Origin: Chelonoidis abingdonii
Taxonomy: Eukaryota > Chordata > Testudines > Testudinidae
Reading direction: 5' to 3'
Length of the DNA stretch: 64,000 bases
Assembly: GCF_003597395.2 (NCBI RefSeq)
Contig: NC_133777.1
Coordinates: forward strand, 14,297,917 to 14,361,916
The notes beneath the pieces are model-generated. The model saw only the letters and a list, made by a program, of their open reading frames with translations, searched no databases and was not told where the DNA came from. Below, one piece after another: positions 14,301-29,200 of this stretch; the first letter of the stretch is position 1, and each line of letters begins with the position of its first letter. Position numbers and translations under genes: made by a program.

Positions 14301-17300
14301 CTAGCCAGCCTGATTCCTCTGAGAGACCTTAAGACTTGAGGATTTTCAACAAAAGGGCCTGAGGACTGAGCATGTGGGACACAGAGTATGGTGACACCTG
14401 TCATGCTATGGTTCTGAAGTGAAATCCCTTGTCCATACTGAAGAAAACTCTGGGGTTTCTGTTGTTTTCTTGATCCTATGGAGTTTAACTGTGACAAGAT
14501 GAGATGTAGACCAGACATGAAATCCTTATGGAAGTCTGTAGAGTCACAATCTCTTTGAAGGACAAACCAAGGGCAATTAACTTCACCCTCTCAATATCCA
14601 TACTGTCAGATGGGAATGGTCTGAGTTGAATGGAGGATGAGACTTCCTTTTAAATCCCATGGATGGAATGAGAGTCTCTGAGATGCTTGAGACAGCTAGA
14701 ATGTCCATCACTTCAGGAGAAAAATCTGTTGCAGGTCTAGTACGGATTTGAATTCTGGGACCTTCGGTATACCCCAGAAGTTCAGCAGCAGAGGAAGGTC
14801 TAGGAATCAGTCCTGGGTAGGAATCCCCCTAACGCACAGACTTGTGGAAGGAGAAGGAAAAGGAAAAGAAAACTAAATACTGAAAAAAGAAAATAAACAA
14901 ATAGGAAAGTCTTCTAGGAAGCAGCAGAGACAGTTCTCTGTCTTGAGCCACAGGCATTGAGAAGAAACTGGAGCAACAGCAGATCTTCTCCTTCTTGCTT
15001 TGGAGCACAAGGTTGTATAGGTGTGCAGGCACAGACCCACAGACACTGCTGAGTCAAATCTCCAACTGAGTGCATTCAGGTACACACACATCCTACAGTG
15101 GAGCACCCACAGCAATATATACTAGAAGAAACAACTTTTTTCTGGTGAAAACCAGTTCTACTGCTCCTATTAACCAGAAAGTGAGAGATGTCATTCACCA
15201 TCAGCTTGTATTTAATAGGATTGTTCCAGACTCAACATCCATCCGCCCAAGCGAAGGATAATTGCAACAATACCCTTTCTATGACCTCAGAAATTTCTTC
15301 AAAAATGGGCTCTCTCTTTGCCTTGACTCTATTTAGCCAACTGCACTATGTTGGGCAAGTGGTCCTGTTTACAAAACCATCCCATCAAAAATTCTGGCAA
15401 AATTATAGAGCGGAGAACTACTGGAATTTAAATTTGGCTTTAAAAGCTGGGATGGTAACAGATAAAAAGGAAAATAAGCTGAACTCCATTTGCTTGGCTG
15501 TAGACAGAGATTTTAGAATGAGTGCGGAAAGGGTATGACCTATCCCTGGAGCCTCCTGGAGGCATCTGAGCTCCTTTTTGTATTTGCAGGAAGAAAGATG
15601 CATGTCAACTGTGGTAAGAATACATTATTTGCATATGTCTTTTGAAAATATTTCTATCTATCAACATTAACCTAGGAATAACTGCAGGGAACACAGTTTA
15701 CCTTTAGATAGATTCTTAACTAATATACACATGTCACAGAAGACTTAGAAAACACATATAAATATCCACACATCAAGTGAATACAGCAGATGTTGAGAAT
15801 TATAAATACACACATGGTCACTTCTAGGTGTGACAGAAGGCGGACCCCATTGACTCAGAATGAAGAGGCCCAAAGCACACAAGGAAATGTGGCATGATCT
15901 ACTAACTGATGTCCAAAAATGTTAATACATTTGCTATGTCCAGTAAAGTAATTAAGTTTCTATTCAGTTGATAATGTAGTTTCTACCACTACTGCAAATT
16001 AGTCAGAATCCTAATTTCATTTTCTGCATAATAAATCGAAGACTCCACAAAGCAAGCATATTCACCAATTTAATTTCATCTGTTTTTTCACACTTCAATT
16101 TTGAATTAAATCCCAAATTTAACAGATTAAAGCATAATCTAATCTAGCACTAACTAAAATAACTATTTTAATCCTGTAACCACTCATGCTTAATCATAAT
16201 TGAAAAATAAATTTTGAAGTCTGCAAGGGGAAAAAAAAAAAATCAGGCAAATTGCTTATTCTTAAACTGAAATTTAAGAGAAACACTTTGTATCTTGATT
16301 ACTTTAAAATGTTCTTTATTTCATTAAATAGCTCCAGAAAAAACTTCTCCCTTTAGGTTTGTTAAAATGCTGATGCACATAATTTTTGTAAAAGTGTGAG
16401 AGGATAACAAAGCTAGATGTTCATGCAATATGCCATTTATAAACCTTGAAATTATGCAAAGAAAATATACAGAGAATAAACTGAAAATGTTATCAGTATA
16501 AGGTATTTTCATAACAAAGATGGACACTACAAAATAATTAGTCTTAAATCTTACAATCCTTTTTCTAGGGGATTGGGGGGGAGGGAGGTTATGTATTGTG
16601 ACAGACCCAAACCAGTGGGGTACAGGAGTCTGGTAGAGGGCAAATATACTGGTCACTGGGTGAGCAGTTTTCTGTTCCCTGAGTGACCAGAGCAGAGGCT
16701 GCACTAGAGTAATCAGGAACTTGCTAGAACCAATTAAGGCAGACTGGCTGATTAGAACACTTGCAGCCAATCAAGGCAGGCTAATCAGGGCACCTGGGTT
16801 TAAAAAGGAGCTCACTCCAGTCGGGGGGCCGGGGGGGAGCCAGAGGAGAGGATGTGCGTGTGAGCAGCTGGAAGCAAGAGGCACAAGGAACTGAGAGTGA
16901 GAGGGTGGGCTGGTGGAGGACTATGGAGTACGAGCGTTATCAGACACCAGGAGGAAGATCCTGTGGTGACGATGAAGAAGGTGTGTGGAGGAGGCCATGA
17001 GGAAGTAGCCCAGGGAGTTGTAGCTGTCATGCAGCTGTTACAGGAGGCACTATAGACAGCTGCAATCCACAGGGCCCTGGGGTGGAACCCGAGTAGAGGG
17101 CGGGCCTGGGTTCCCCCCAAACCTCCCAACTCCTGATCAGACACAGGAGAAGTTGACTCAGACTGTAGGGAAGATCACTGAGGTGAGCAAATCTGCCAAA
17201 TAAGCGCAGGACCCACCAAGGTAGAGGAAGAACTTTGTCACAGTATGTATTTTTGTTTTTTTAAAATAACTACTCCCTTCTATGTTTCTCTTAGAATTCC

Positions 17301-20166
17301 AGGTCTAACTTCATAATTATTCTCCTTTAAAGCCTAAAAAAATTAAGATCTCCCAGAAGTTGTATCTGGAAGGAAACAAAGCATCAAGAGAAATTAATAA
17401 AGACTAAGATAATATAAAAAATTCTATAAAAATATCTTCAGTGACTAAATGTTTCCTAAGGGCTGTTCCAATATGTAAATAATAAAAGTTTTAAAAAAAT
17501 AAGAAATCCTTATCTACATTAACTGTATTTTGCTTCTCTGTAATTTTCAGACAACTGGGGATATGTGAATTGCTTTAACTACTGTTTCCTTCCCTTGTAG
17601 CCTTTATCCATTAAATTTAATCATGTGGTTCAGGACTTCAATTATCTACTGTCATGCAACTGCTGTGCTTCAAAGAGTACATCATGCAATACATAAATGT
17701 GCACAAGATATGTAGGTCATATCTGTGACTGGGAGCTACTTTCACAAGAATTTCAACAGATCACTTATTTTCATATCATAGTCACTAAGATGTCTGAAAA
17801 ACCACTATAACAACTACCTGCTGAACTCAATAAAGCACTCAGGTAACAGAGCTGACCTTGAATACTGAATACAGCAAGTTCCATAATTACTTATGAACAT
17901 TAACATCTAAAATTAAAACAAAATGATCAAAATAAGATTTAGAAAAACAGTTGAAAAATTAGCTCCACATTAAAATATGTCTTTCTGATTCAGAGGTTTA
18001 ATATTTTTCTGTTTGAAAGAGTATATTCTACTATTCCACTTTATCTGATTTTTAGTCTTCTTTTGGGATAAGCCAAGGAAGTATCGCTTAACAGAAGCCA
18101 ATTTCCATGACCAGGGAAGCCATGGAACACCCCCACCATGAAATGTCAAGCTTCTGTACCTCTATAGAGACAATATCTGAGTGGCTTTGATACTTTTGAG
18201 TGTTTCTTACATTAAAACTGCTTTGATACTTTTCTTAGGTAAGTGACTCAATTTCAGTTCAACACCAGAGACACACAAAATATAATAAATCAGCTGGCAA
18301 ATAAAATATGAAATACCTAATAAGCTACTTCCCAAAAGGACACTTTTATTAGAGCTGACTATTGTTATGGTTTCAATTTATCTAACACAATTATGTGAAT
18401 GAACAGAGAATTTTATAATCTAGCTATCCAAAATTAATATTATTCATCAGATGTTGATAATTTTGGAAAGTGTACATAATACTGTTTGTTGGACTTTTGT
18501 GATGAAAACTGCGATTACATTTTAAGTAACTTACATTGTGTGCTTTTAGTATGAATAAAGACTATCTAGCTATTAATGGTTTTCATCTGCCAGATTGCTT
18601 GTATGGTGAATGACAAAACTGTCAAAATGTGCTAGTCCTTTGTTGAAGTGCTGTAATGTACTTATTTTTGTAAATAGGAGTAATTTGACTGCAGTTATGG
18701 AAAGAATGAAAAAACTACATACTATTCTACAAATGTTCTTTCCGCGGTGTTGTGATCTAATTTTCTTGCATGCATGTTTTACTACTCCAAAGAGTATAGG
18801 AAAGGACAGACAGTAGACTATTGTAAATTTTTCAAATGATAAAAATTTGGTTTGTTCTATAGTCATTTTTCTTTCTCAGAAAGGAAGAGTAAAGACCATT
18901 TTAGGATCTGAAACTGGACAAACAATATTTTAATTACAGATTATTAAAATAAACTTGAACTTATGTTGTAAGATCTCACCTGTTGTAAACTGCCCTTTTA
19001 ATTTCTGAAATACAGGGTCTTGAGCTGTAGCCTGTGCTCTTCTAGCCAACGACTCTGAAGCTGCACTGGAAAACATAGTGGAGACATTTGACACATTCTC
19101 CAGTCCCACTCCAAAGGTACTGACCAACTTCTTGACAAAATTGAGTGTATGGGGAGTGATTTTGGCATCTGAAACTGCTCCACTTTTCTCAAAGGCAACT
19201 GAATAGCACTTTGCCAGGCCTTGCTGAAGCTGTCTAAGAACCTAATAAAACAAAAAAGTAGTATATGTTGTTAAGTCTTTTGATTTGACAGCAAATATAC
19301 ACTACTACTACAATGCAATGAAGTACTAGAATACAGCAAAAACAGAATACATTTCCTAATAGTAAAATTATCCTTTACAGTAACTCCTCACATAAAGCTG
19401 TCCCCGTTAACGTTGTTTCATTCTTATGTTGCTGATCAATTAGGGAACATCCTCATTTAAAGTTGTGCAATGCTCCCTTCTAATGTCGTTTGGCAGCCGC
19501 CTGCTTTTTCCACTGCTTGCAGGAAGAGCAGCCCATTGCTGCTAGCTGGTGGGGGCTTGGAACCAGGGTGGACCGGCAGCGTCCCTCTCAGCTCCCCGCT
19601 CCCCTAAGTTCTCTCTGCAGCAGCTGCCCAGCAGGCTAGCAATTGCAGCTGTCGCTCCCTCCCCCTGCCACGTGCTGCTCCTGCCCTCGCCTTGGAGCTG
19701 CTCCTCAAGACTCCTGCTTGCTGTGCAGGGGGGGGAGGGGAGGAAGAAGGAGGCTAATGTCAGGGTGTCCTCCTGCCCCCTGCTCCTACATCCTGCTTAC
19801 CCCATCTTCTGTAGAGCAGGGGACACACAACAGGGCTCAAGACAGAGGGAGCTTGCTGGCAGCAGCAGCTGCCGTCTCAGCAAGCTGATCTAATTAACAA
19901 GGCAGTGTACTTAAAGGGGAAATGCTCATCTATTTCTCTCACACACAGAGTGTGTGTCTATGTCTCCAATGCTCTCTCCCCTCTCTCCATTCCTGCTGTC
20001 TTGTAGAGTGTGAGAGTTAACCGTTGAGGGCTCAGCCAATTGCTAGTTCATCATTTAGCAGTAAGGCATTTCCTGGAAAATATTTCACCCTCTGACTCCT
20101 CCACCTCAACCAAGGTTCACAATCATCATCACTGCGTACCAGTATTAAATTATTTGTTTAAAACAG

Positions 20167-20203
<37 letters not shown>

Positions 20204-23200
20204 ACGTGTGTATTTTATACATTAGTCTTTCGTCTGGTGAAAAAAATTCCCTGGAACCTATCTCCCTCATTTACATTAATTCTTATGGGGAAATTGGATT
20301 CACTTAAAATCGTTTCACTTCAAGTTGCATTTTTCAGGAACACAATTACAACATTAAGTCATAGTGAGGAATTACTGTACTTAAATCTAGATTATGAATC
20401 TTATGAATCTTTTTGCTTCCATTTCAATTACTGGAAGCAAGAGCTGGACCTTAAGTCAAAATACAAAAGAACTTTATTTGTAGCAGTGCCTGAGATGCTG
20501 TTTAGCAAAAGAATCATTAAATATTCAACATGGGCCTACTACTGACAGTTAAAGCGTTGAGTCTTTCCATTGAAAATTAGCAAATTATACAGATGTAGCA
20601 AGTAAAACGCATCACAAAATGTACTTTGTTCATTTGACAACTGTAATTTAAATTCTCAGTATTCTGGAATACATTAATAAACATGAGGGGTTTTTCATAA
20701 AATAATGAAGTGTTAGTAATAGGAGACCTTATTAAAGCCTATGTTATTAAATCTTTTGTGAGTAGGGGTAAGAAACAATCATTCTGGGAGGCAAGTGCTA
20801 AAGTCGATAATCTGGGTCAAGCAAGATTCCAATGTATTACACATGCTGTATTTACTTTTCAAAATACACAGATCAAATTTAATTCAGATTTTGTGCAGTA
20901 GCTCCCAATTCTACCTCACAAACCACATCTAAAGGGAAATGCAAAGAAACATAATGCAAGAATTTAAAGTGTCTCTTACAATACAAGATTCAGCTGGAAT
21001 CCTACAATCTGAAGAAATATTTATCACACTAATTATTTCAGAGAGTTTTCCACAGCATCTACATCACTTTTAAAAATATAGAAATGATTAAAAGTTCTTA
21101 CATCTGAAGGCAGAATTGTTAAGTTATTTTTTAATCAGACCAGTTTATTGTGCCGCAGTTTACTAAACAAACTCTTTAGAAAATACTGTCAGATATGAAA
21201 AATAAATAGTCTAGAAACATATTATACATCTAAATTTGATTTGTTTTTTATACATGTAAAGTAATTCCGAACGCTTATATTAAGTCCAAATACCTCTTCA
21301 TGCCAATTCTCTCTGAACCAGACCATTTGATCTACAATGCCTTCCAGAGAAGACAAAAGCGTTGGATGCAGTTCTCGCTGCATATGCATAATTCGGCTGC
21401 AGCGCCACATAGGTGCAGTGGCTCTTATTGGCCCAGGATCTGATGCAGAATGAGATTGATTTCCTACTGAACTTGGCTGCTGTTGTCCAGAATCTGGAAC
21501 AAAATCCAAACAGCATAGTTAACTTTCAGAGAACTATGAAACAGATGATTGCATGGTATTCAAAAAAATATACTGTCCTGAATTTGCTTCCAAGTTTTAT
21601 AATTCAGTGGAAGCTTAAATCAAAATTGTTTACAAAATAATTTTGCTGCAAATGGTATTTTGTTGTTTCATAAAGATAAGAGCAAAATATACATTTTTTT
21701 AAAAATGAGCGAAGACTTGTACCTTTAAACTTTTTGCATTGATTTGTGCAATCCACTTCTTCTTAAAGTAAAAGGCAAAAGTTAAGATATTCAATTCCTT
21801 TCTGCTTTGATGAAACCTCATAACATAATTGGAACAACAGATGATCTAATAGCAACAGATACGAAATTTATCCTAAGGAACATCTCTTTTACTAAAACTA
21901 AATTTCTTGTACAAAGACCACTGAATGATGATATAATTAATCAGTGAATTTCAGGGTATGAGCTTGCAACTTACTAAATGATGAGACACGGTTTCAAATG
22001 ATACCATATGACTTAAGAGCACTGTTTATGAGCAGTGTTTAGGAGTTAAAAAGTATGAGGTAGAGTCAAGAGAAAAATGATCAGCTATCGATTATACATG
22101 CAGTGATATCATTATTAAGGCAGAATTTTGCATTGGAAATTAATGTAATGAAACCCATAAAAAGGGAGTATACAACTAATATCAAGAAATAAAATGTAAT
22201 TTTAGTATTACTGTATGTGAACATTTTCCTCTTTGTAGAGGTATACACCCAGGAAAATAAGATGTTACTTAAATACTGTCCTTTAACATGTATGCAGAAA
22301 TTAAATACACTGACTCACAAGTGAAACGGGTGATTATCTAAACAATGCACTTGTAACCAAAACCAGCAAAACAACAACTAGAACAAAAGGAAAGATTTAA
22401 ATTGTTCAAATAGTTTTCTTGGGAGCTATTCTTGAGAGACTACATGGGCCAAAAGAACAACTAGGTGCTGTGGAATTGCTTAATATGGTAATGCTTCACA
22501 GGGATTGGTCCTTGAAAATACAGTGTACCAGCAAATTTGAGAGAGTATTTACAGAGAAAGTTAAATTCAAAGTAAAAATTTAGAGAGTATATATAGCAGA
22601 AAGTTTATCTTAAACACCAGCACATGCACTGAAAGAACTACGTTCATCCAACAGGTAATGTGACCTATGCATCCAATCAAAACTAACCAAAAGTAAGAAC
22701 AGCTTCCTGGTTAATACTGTGGACTGGAACTTTGGAGACTGGGTTCAGTTATTACTCTGACAGACATCCTGTGTGTCTTCAGGTGACTCAACCTCTATGC
22801 CTTAGTTCCCCATTTGCAAACTCAGGATAACAGCACTTTTGTAAATCACAAGGGTTTTATGAGGATAAAAATCCATGAATGATTGTGCAGCTCTCTGATA
22901 TTACAGTAATTTGACTGAATATAATCAATATATTCAACAACATTGTAAGGTATTCATAGATAATTGCACACAGATATATGCTAAACCCAAACAAGTTTAC
23001 CATTAATTACTCCCTTAGCTCTAAGCATTGATAAATAGCTATCCTTCCTAGTGAACTTGATTTACCAGGAAGTTAGGGAATCCCTACTGGAGAGACAAAG
23101 TTGCAGCTGCCAATTGAGCAGAGTGAATTTTAGTACTAACAACTCACCACTTTTGTAACGCTCTCGTTGTTCTATCTTCAGTGTCAAATAGAGGGTCCTG

Positions 23201-26200
23201 ATAGGAAAGTAGACAGCCTGGGGATAGACTCTTCCCACCTATTTGAATATAAACACAGAGGAAATAATATTCAGTATTTTGTTGGTTTACAAAGAGAATC
23301 TACAAAGAATATACAAGAGCTCAAGTATATACCTAAGCAAGTGCATTTCAATAACTCCCTGATTTATTTAGAATTTATCATTAAAGCTCATTTCAGCAAC
23401 AACAAAATCCAAACAAAAAAAGAGAGTAGAGTCACAGAAACGACACAGTGCATCTCTGCACACTGTAGTAAGCGATATCTAATTAGGATCCCCACTACTG
23501 TATTGCCTAATAAATCTGGAAACAGCATAATGCAAGAGTACCTGACCAGCTCAAAGATCTTACTCGTGCACATAATAAAAGAAAAACAGACATACCACCA
23601 CCAGTTAGTCTTTAAATTAGGCCACAATTCCCAATGAACCCAATGCCACGTGGTAGCTGGGCCCATTAAAGAGTAACCTTACTCCACATAATTGAAGTAC
23701 TGAATGTGAAAAATAGCCACTTAATGTAAAGGGACATCACTTTCACCAAACAAAGGCTTTATGGCTCCTACAGAAAACTGAGTACACATTAACATGAAGC
23801 TTTTGCCTTTAAATCTATAAACCTCAGTCCCCATTACATGAGCAGAACAATGTACCTAACTTGACCAAATGATGTAGGCAAGCATAAAATAAGGCAAAAA
23901 AGTTTCTCTCACCATACTTTTTTTCTTAAAAATATACCGTCCTTACATTTAAACGAGCAAGATATGTACAAATAATCTTAAAATGTCCATATGTAACTGA
24001 ACAGAGATTACTGACATGATATATATACTTTCCATGGAGTCAATCCAGGAATAAATGATTTTATGAGAAGTTTATCTGTGGTAAATATCTCATTTCTAAT
24101 TAAGTTCATTTTTTAACTTCTTCTGCAGCCTTAAGCCCACAAATCCATAATGCATAAAACTTGTATAACACCTTCCATCCTATAATCAGGAAAGGAAAAA
24201 ATTTCAAAAGCATTTAAGTGACTTATGGACCTAAGCCCAATGACTTTCAATGGGACTTGAGGTCTGAAATCACCTAGCACTTTTGAAAATTTCACTAAAA
24301 AGAGCTTTATAAATACTGAGCCTCAACAAGTTGGTGAAATAAGTTTTATTCTAAGGCATCAATCCTCAGTATACAGCTGAACTCTCGTTTTGAAAGACAT
24401 CACCACCAAGATACAATGAAATCAGGATGCCCCCAAATATTCCGCTTCCTCAAGGCTGCAGGGGAGTCTGTCTCTCTTCTAAATCTCCATTTTATAGTAA
24501 TTCTGCTATCTTACATGTCTTTTGAAAACGCAGTAATTCTCCGTTAGTACCCTAAAAAAGGTTGGGACAAGGGCAAACATACAGAGAGTGGGAGCACTGC
24601 AAAAATGGACAGGGAGTCACGAGAAAAGGGATGATTTTTCCCCTTTGCCAGGATCCAGGGGACTGAGGGGACATTGTAGCCTGGAGCAGCCTAGGCTACA
24701 ACACAGCCAGCTATCATGACTTCATACATTAGCCTGCATCTTAAAAGGGGTTTTCAATCATGTTAAGATAACTTGATTGAGCTAGCACAATTGTAACACA
24801 CATCAGGACAGGGCCTAGGTGGTTAAGAAGGGTACGCTTGACCATGAACAGCTAAGATATTTTAAACTGGTCTATACTAAGTGCTAACTCATTTTCAAAA
24901 CACTAAACCATCACATTCTAAAACATGTTAACACATTTACCTAAAACAAAAACAAAAAATCCCTCAAAACCATTCCTTCCCCCAACCACTTTTTTTCCTA
25001 GTCTAAACAGGATCCTAGCTTCAGTAACCATTTTTGCCCATTTCTTAAGGTGGGAATTAAGGGTGAGGTGGCACAACGATAGCTCAGTTTTGCATCCAGG
25101 GCCAAAAGAATGGACACAACCCTCTTGTGAAGATTGCTGGACAGGCTACAAGAAAAAAAAAATCCCTTGACACCCATTTTACAGATTGGTAAACTGAGGC
25201 ACATGGCTTTAAGTGCTTTATCCAAGATTATACAACAAATCACTGAAAGACCTGAATCCACCAGTTTAGATTGAACTCCTCAAACCTCATTGTCACTTCT
25301 CCAATCATTTAGCAATGCCATCTCTGAATAAAATTCCACATAGGCTTTGCTTATAATTCTTGCAGGACTAGGTATTTTTTTTTAATTTTTAACCAGCATC
25401 TCAAACTACCTTGACTCTTCTCATAAAAAAACCAAAACACAAACCCCACCAAAACATGATTGCTTTTTAAATCACTTTAAAGCAAAACCAGAACAATTCT
25501 TCAATTCCTAATCCTGCATTATATGCATAATTTAACTGTGCATTTTCAAACATGGGCAATTATGTTCATAACAATGTAATACGGAGTACAACTCCAGAGG
25601 GAAAGTTGTAATGTTTTGTTGCAGACATGGTATACAATATTAGTTTATTTAATCTTGTTTTATCAAAAATTCATTTTGAAATTAACATAGCCTGTTTACA
25701 TGGAAAAAATGGAGAAACATGTTCATACTTGTACACGTCATGAAATCTTGAAATCTTAACACTTCCTTCATTTTGCTTTAAAAATACTTACAGGACCTAA
25801 TCTTACAAAAATATAATATGAACAACAAGGAAGTAGAAATTATCATCTGTACCATACATCCACCCTACCTGACTAATGAGGTTCAGAAGAAGCTTGCCCT
25901 CTGAGCCAACCAAGCATGTTAATAACTGTGGAATCCAAGCCAGCCATTGGATAGGTGGGACACCAATACAATACTTGTCTACTGCATCTGCTAGTGTGTT
26001 CTTATCATCATCAAAACTCAGAAGCCAGAGAACCTAAAAGCAAAAAAAAAAAAAAGCTTCAAGCTGAACTTGTATCTTTCCGATATTAAGTATTTTCAAA
26101 GGCTGATGTATAGAATCTGATTGCTAGTAATTTACATATTTCACCCATAAATAACTGTTTAGATTTCTAAATATTAACCAAAAAAAGTTACAGCAGAAGA

Positions 26201-29200
26201 AAGCCCTGCATAGCTAACCATATTACACAAGGCAAACTACAGTAAATGAAAAAACCTATCAAACTGTCATTTACAAAAGTGAATCTGCACAGTCTGTGGA
26301 AACCACACAATCATTAAAGAAATACGTCTATTGTATTTTATATTAGAGAACAAAGAACTTCCAAAAAAAGAAAACTTCAAAATGATACATCCTCAGAAAA
26401 ATCCTTCAACTGTATGAATAAAGATTGGAGATGGAGGTACATTCTGCAAAATCATCAATTATCTGATTTTATTTATGCAAATACATGTTAAGAGCATTAA
26501 TTGAATCGAAACATTTTCGCTTATGGATATGTTAAACCATCCATAGTGGCAACTGCATCTTCAAGAGATCAACTTGCAAACTACGTCCCCTTCACAACTG
26601 CATGAAATCAACTCCTCTTCCATTGTCTTCTGAAGCAACTACAGACTCCATTTATATGGAAAAGTAAAATATTTAATATATTTTACATTATTTGTGATAA
26701 ATAATATAGTTATTTTAATCTTTCATTTCATTTTACTATAAACGAAGAAAGACAGAGACACAAAGACAGAAAGAAAGAGGCGCCCCCCCCCCCCCAAATA
26801 TTGACTAGTTTTAATTTAATAACTGTGGTAAAAAAAAACAACCAACCCCTTGTAATTGGTATTACTGAACAAAATAATATGGACAAAAGCAAATTCAAGA
26901 TGATTTTCAAGGGCAAGACATCTCCTGTGCAGATTTCTCTTTGCATAGCGGACTGGAAATGCAGCTGGAGGAGATAAATTTAGTCCTTACAACACTCCTA
27001 TAGTATAAGATGGATTTTGGAGAGCTGGAGTCCAAAATTATTGATGCAGTTGCCCTGTGCCTCAACAGCAGTAGTAGCAAGAACTATGCAGATTGGGGAG
27101 GTTGATTTTAAGATCTTATCCAACAGGAAGTACCCTTCATCTGGACTCTCATTGGTCTGACTGGAAGAGGGGCCAAGAATAGTCTCCTCCTTTATGCTGA
27201 GAGGGCTGGGACTGATACAGTCACTGATCCATACTGAATTAGACTGAAATATTGCCAGGTAGTATTACTTACTTTCTGAAGCTTATTAAGCAGTGAAAGT
27301 TGTAGCATATGTGTAAACCAAACCAAACGCGTGTTGCATCTTATTCATCTGTGCTGTCCTCATCAATGCCGACATCCCAAGGAACAACTTGGTTTTTACT
27401 ACGCAGCTGTACAATAGCCATTTCTTAAAAAACACATTTTCTAGGTCCTACCTTTGCTAAATATTTTCTTGATTTGCTCTCATTCTGATGGCGACATGCA
27501 TGCAGGTAGCAAGTAATGGCAGACACTCCTAGGTGCAGCTGACGTTCTTTCACGAAGATATTCTCCAAGTAGTCACCCCACATTGCCCAAGCCTTCACTA
27601 ACACATCGTGCATCTGCACAGCTGCAGAAAAAGCTTTGTTTGCTTCTTCAGACCTGCAGGATAATAGTAAGTGACTAATCTGAATATTTATTTTACCTTA
27701 ATAAAAGCTAAGTTGTGTAATAATAAGTAACACAGTAATAACAAACATGGCACTCAACCTGGTTATTTTCTTAATACTGAACTGCATTTTTATTATTCAG
27801 TTCTCTAGTAATGAGGTTTTTCCCCCACATTGTTACTTTCCATGAGCTTTCTTATGCATAGTTGAATGTTTATTAAAATAAATGTTTCATAATAGATATA
27901 CTGAGATAATGTTAAAAGGTCTATATTTACCATTGATTGGAAAACTGAAAAAAATCTTCCTATTAAAAAAAACAAACAAAACAAAAACGACCTGTATTTT
28001 CAAGCAAACTCTCCTAGCAAATAATGAATAGGGAATTAAATATAACAGCCATTCTTTAGAATTCATCTGATCCTGCCACTTATCCTCTCATCCCTTGAAG
28101 TCATGATCATCTATCTCCTAATGATCTTCAAACAATGTTAGAATTAGTCTCCTACTACAAAGAGAAAAATTACAATTCACTGTTTATCACATGTATACAT
28201 TATGTCCCTTTTGTTTAATTTCATTGTGAGAATTCCACACACCTCCCCTCATTTTTCTGTGAAATTCTCTCTCATGCTTGTTTACCTAGCAGCAGGAATG
28301 GTATAAAACTGACCCAGTTCTAGCTGATTTCATTTAACTAGGCCACAGGGAAAGAATGTTGTCCAGTCATGATCTTTAGTTGGGGGGTAAAGAGAAGCAA
28401 AAGCTAGTTTCCCACATTAACATTTTCCCCCAGAAGCGCTTCAATCTCAACTGAGACTTGCTCCCATGCTGCACCAGCACAGAGTGATTCTGCTGTGTCT
28501 CAGAAGCAGCAGGGGAAACTAATCAGGAGCAAATCACTTTCACTACTGTTGCAAGGCAAACAAGCAACACTTCTTTGCAATACTGGTGGAAAGAAAAGGT
28601 GGGGAAATGACACAGGAAGGGTGAAGGAAGGGAGGAAAAACTGGGAGGGGGAAAAAAATTCAGAGGATGTCAAGGGGAGAAGTCAGATTGGAAATGTATT
28701 GATATGACATCCAAATTCCTTGTCCAGCACATTCAGGACACGGAGATGAAACTCACATGAACAAATGTGAGAGAGATTTTTCCAGAAAACTTACGGGAAG
28801 AGTGTGGAATTCCCATACTGAAATTAATAAAGCAACAAAATCAACATGATCCGAAAATGACTCCTTCCATTTCTTCACAGCCAGAACATGTGGCTTTCTG
28901 GAGAAAAGGTGAAGGGGGATTGAGGAGGATCACAGATCTCTGACATATACTTTAATTTCAGGAGAGACACAAAAATGAAGGTTTTGGCAACTAAAAGGTT
29001 ATTGAATTCACAGAGTCAGATTCCAAGACCTGAGGGGACACTGTGATGTTTGAAAACTCCCTGTGTAGTGTAACAGACTGCCTGTGTAGTGTAACACAGG
29101 TCATAGAACTCCCCCGAAAATTGATAACCTTAAGACCTTAAACGTTTCCCATTCTGATTTTTTCCCAAATACAGAGGGTTGTGCATATGGTGCCAATTAC

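Larger units (their letters stand above)
5763..18979 (-). other. TRRAP intron, 13.2 kb, repeat-rich
   Basis: The identified contents are listed separately: CR1, L2-like LINE, Penelope mosaic, tRNA SINE, hAT, Neptune-like Penelope end, old DIRS end and an LTR-like element. I see nothing recognisable in 5763-7198, 10346-11100, 12213-13011, 15136-16596 and 17251-18979 beyond AT-rich sequence. Confidence 0.6.
19242..21293 (-). other. TRRAP intron, 2.05 kb
   Basis: Half of it is the mariner-like element at 19378-20377. I recognise nothing in 20380-21293. Confidence 0.7.
23239..25868 (-). other. TRRAP intron, 2.63 kb
   Basis: It contains a palindromic MITE-like repeat (about 24200-24298) and a reverse MIR (about 25155-25290). 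Nothing else is recognised. Confidence 0.7.

Noticed and set aside
16324..17144. 148- and 110-codon minus-strand frames
   Set aside because: They cross the boundary of the LTR-like element and have low-complexity or random composition, with no family match that I know.
19549..19893. 114-codon plus-strand frame, Ser/Pro/Leu-rich
   Set aside because: It sits in the GC-rich interior of the mariner-like element and shows low-complexity composition.
23167..23637. 156-codon plus-strand frame
   Set aside because: It overlaps the TRRAP exon at 23148-23238 on the opposite strand and the rest is intronic; no domain was recognised.
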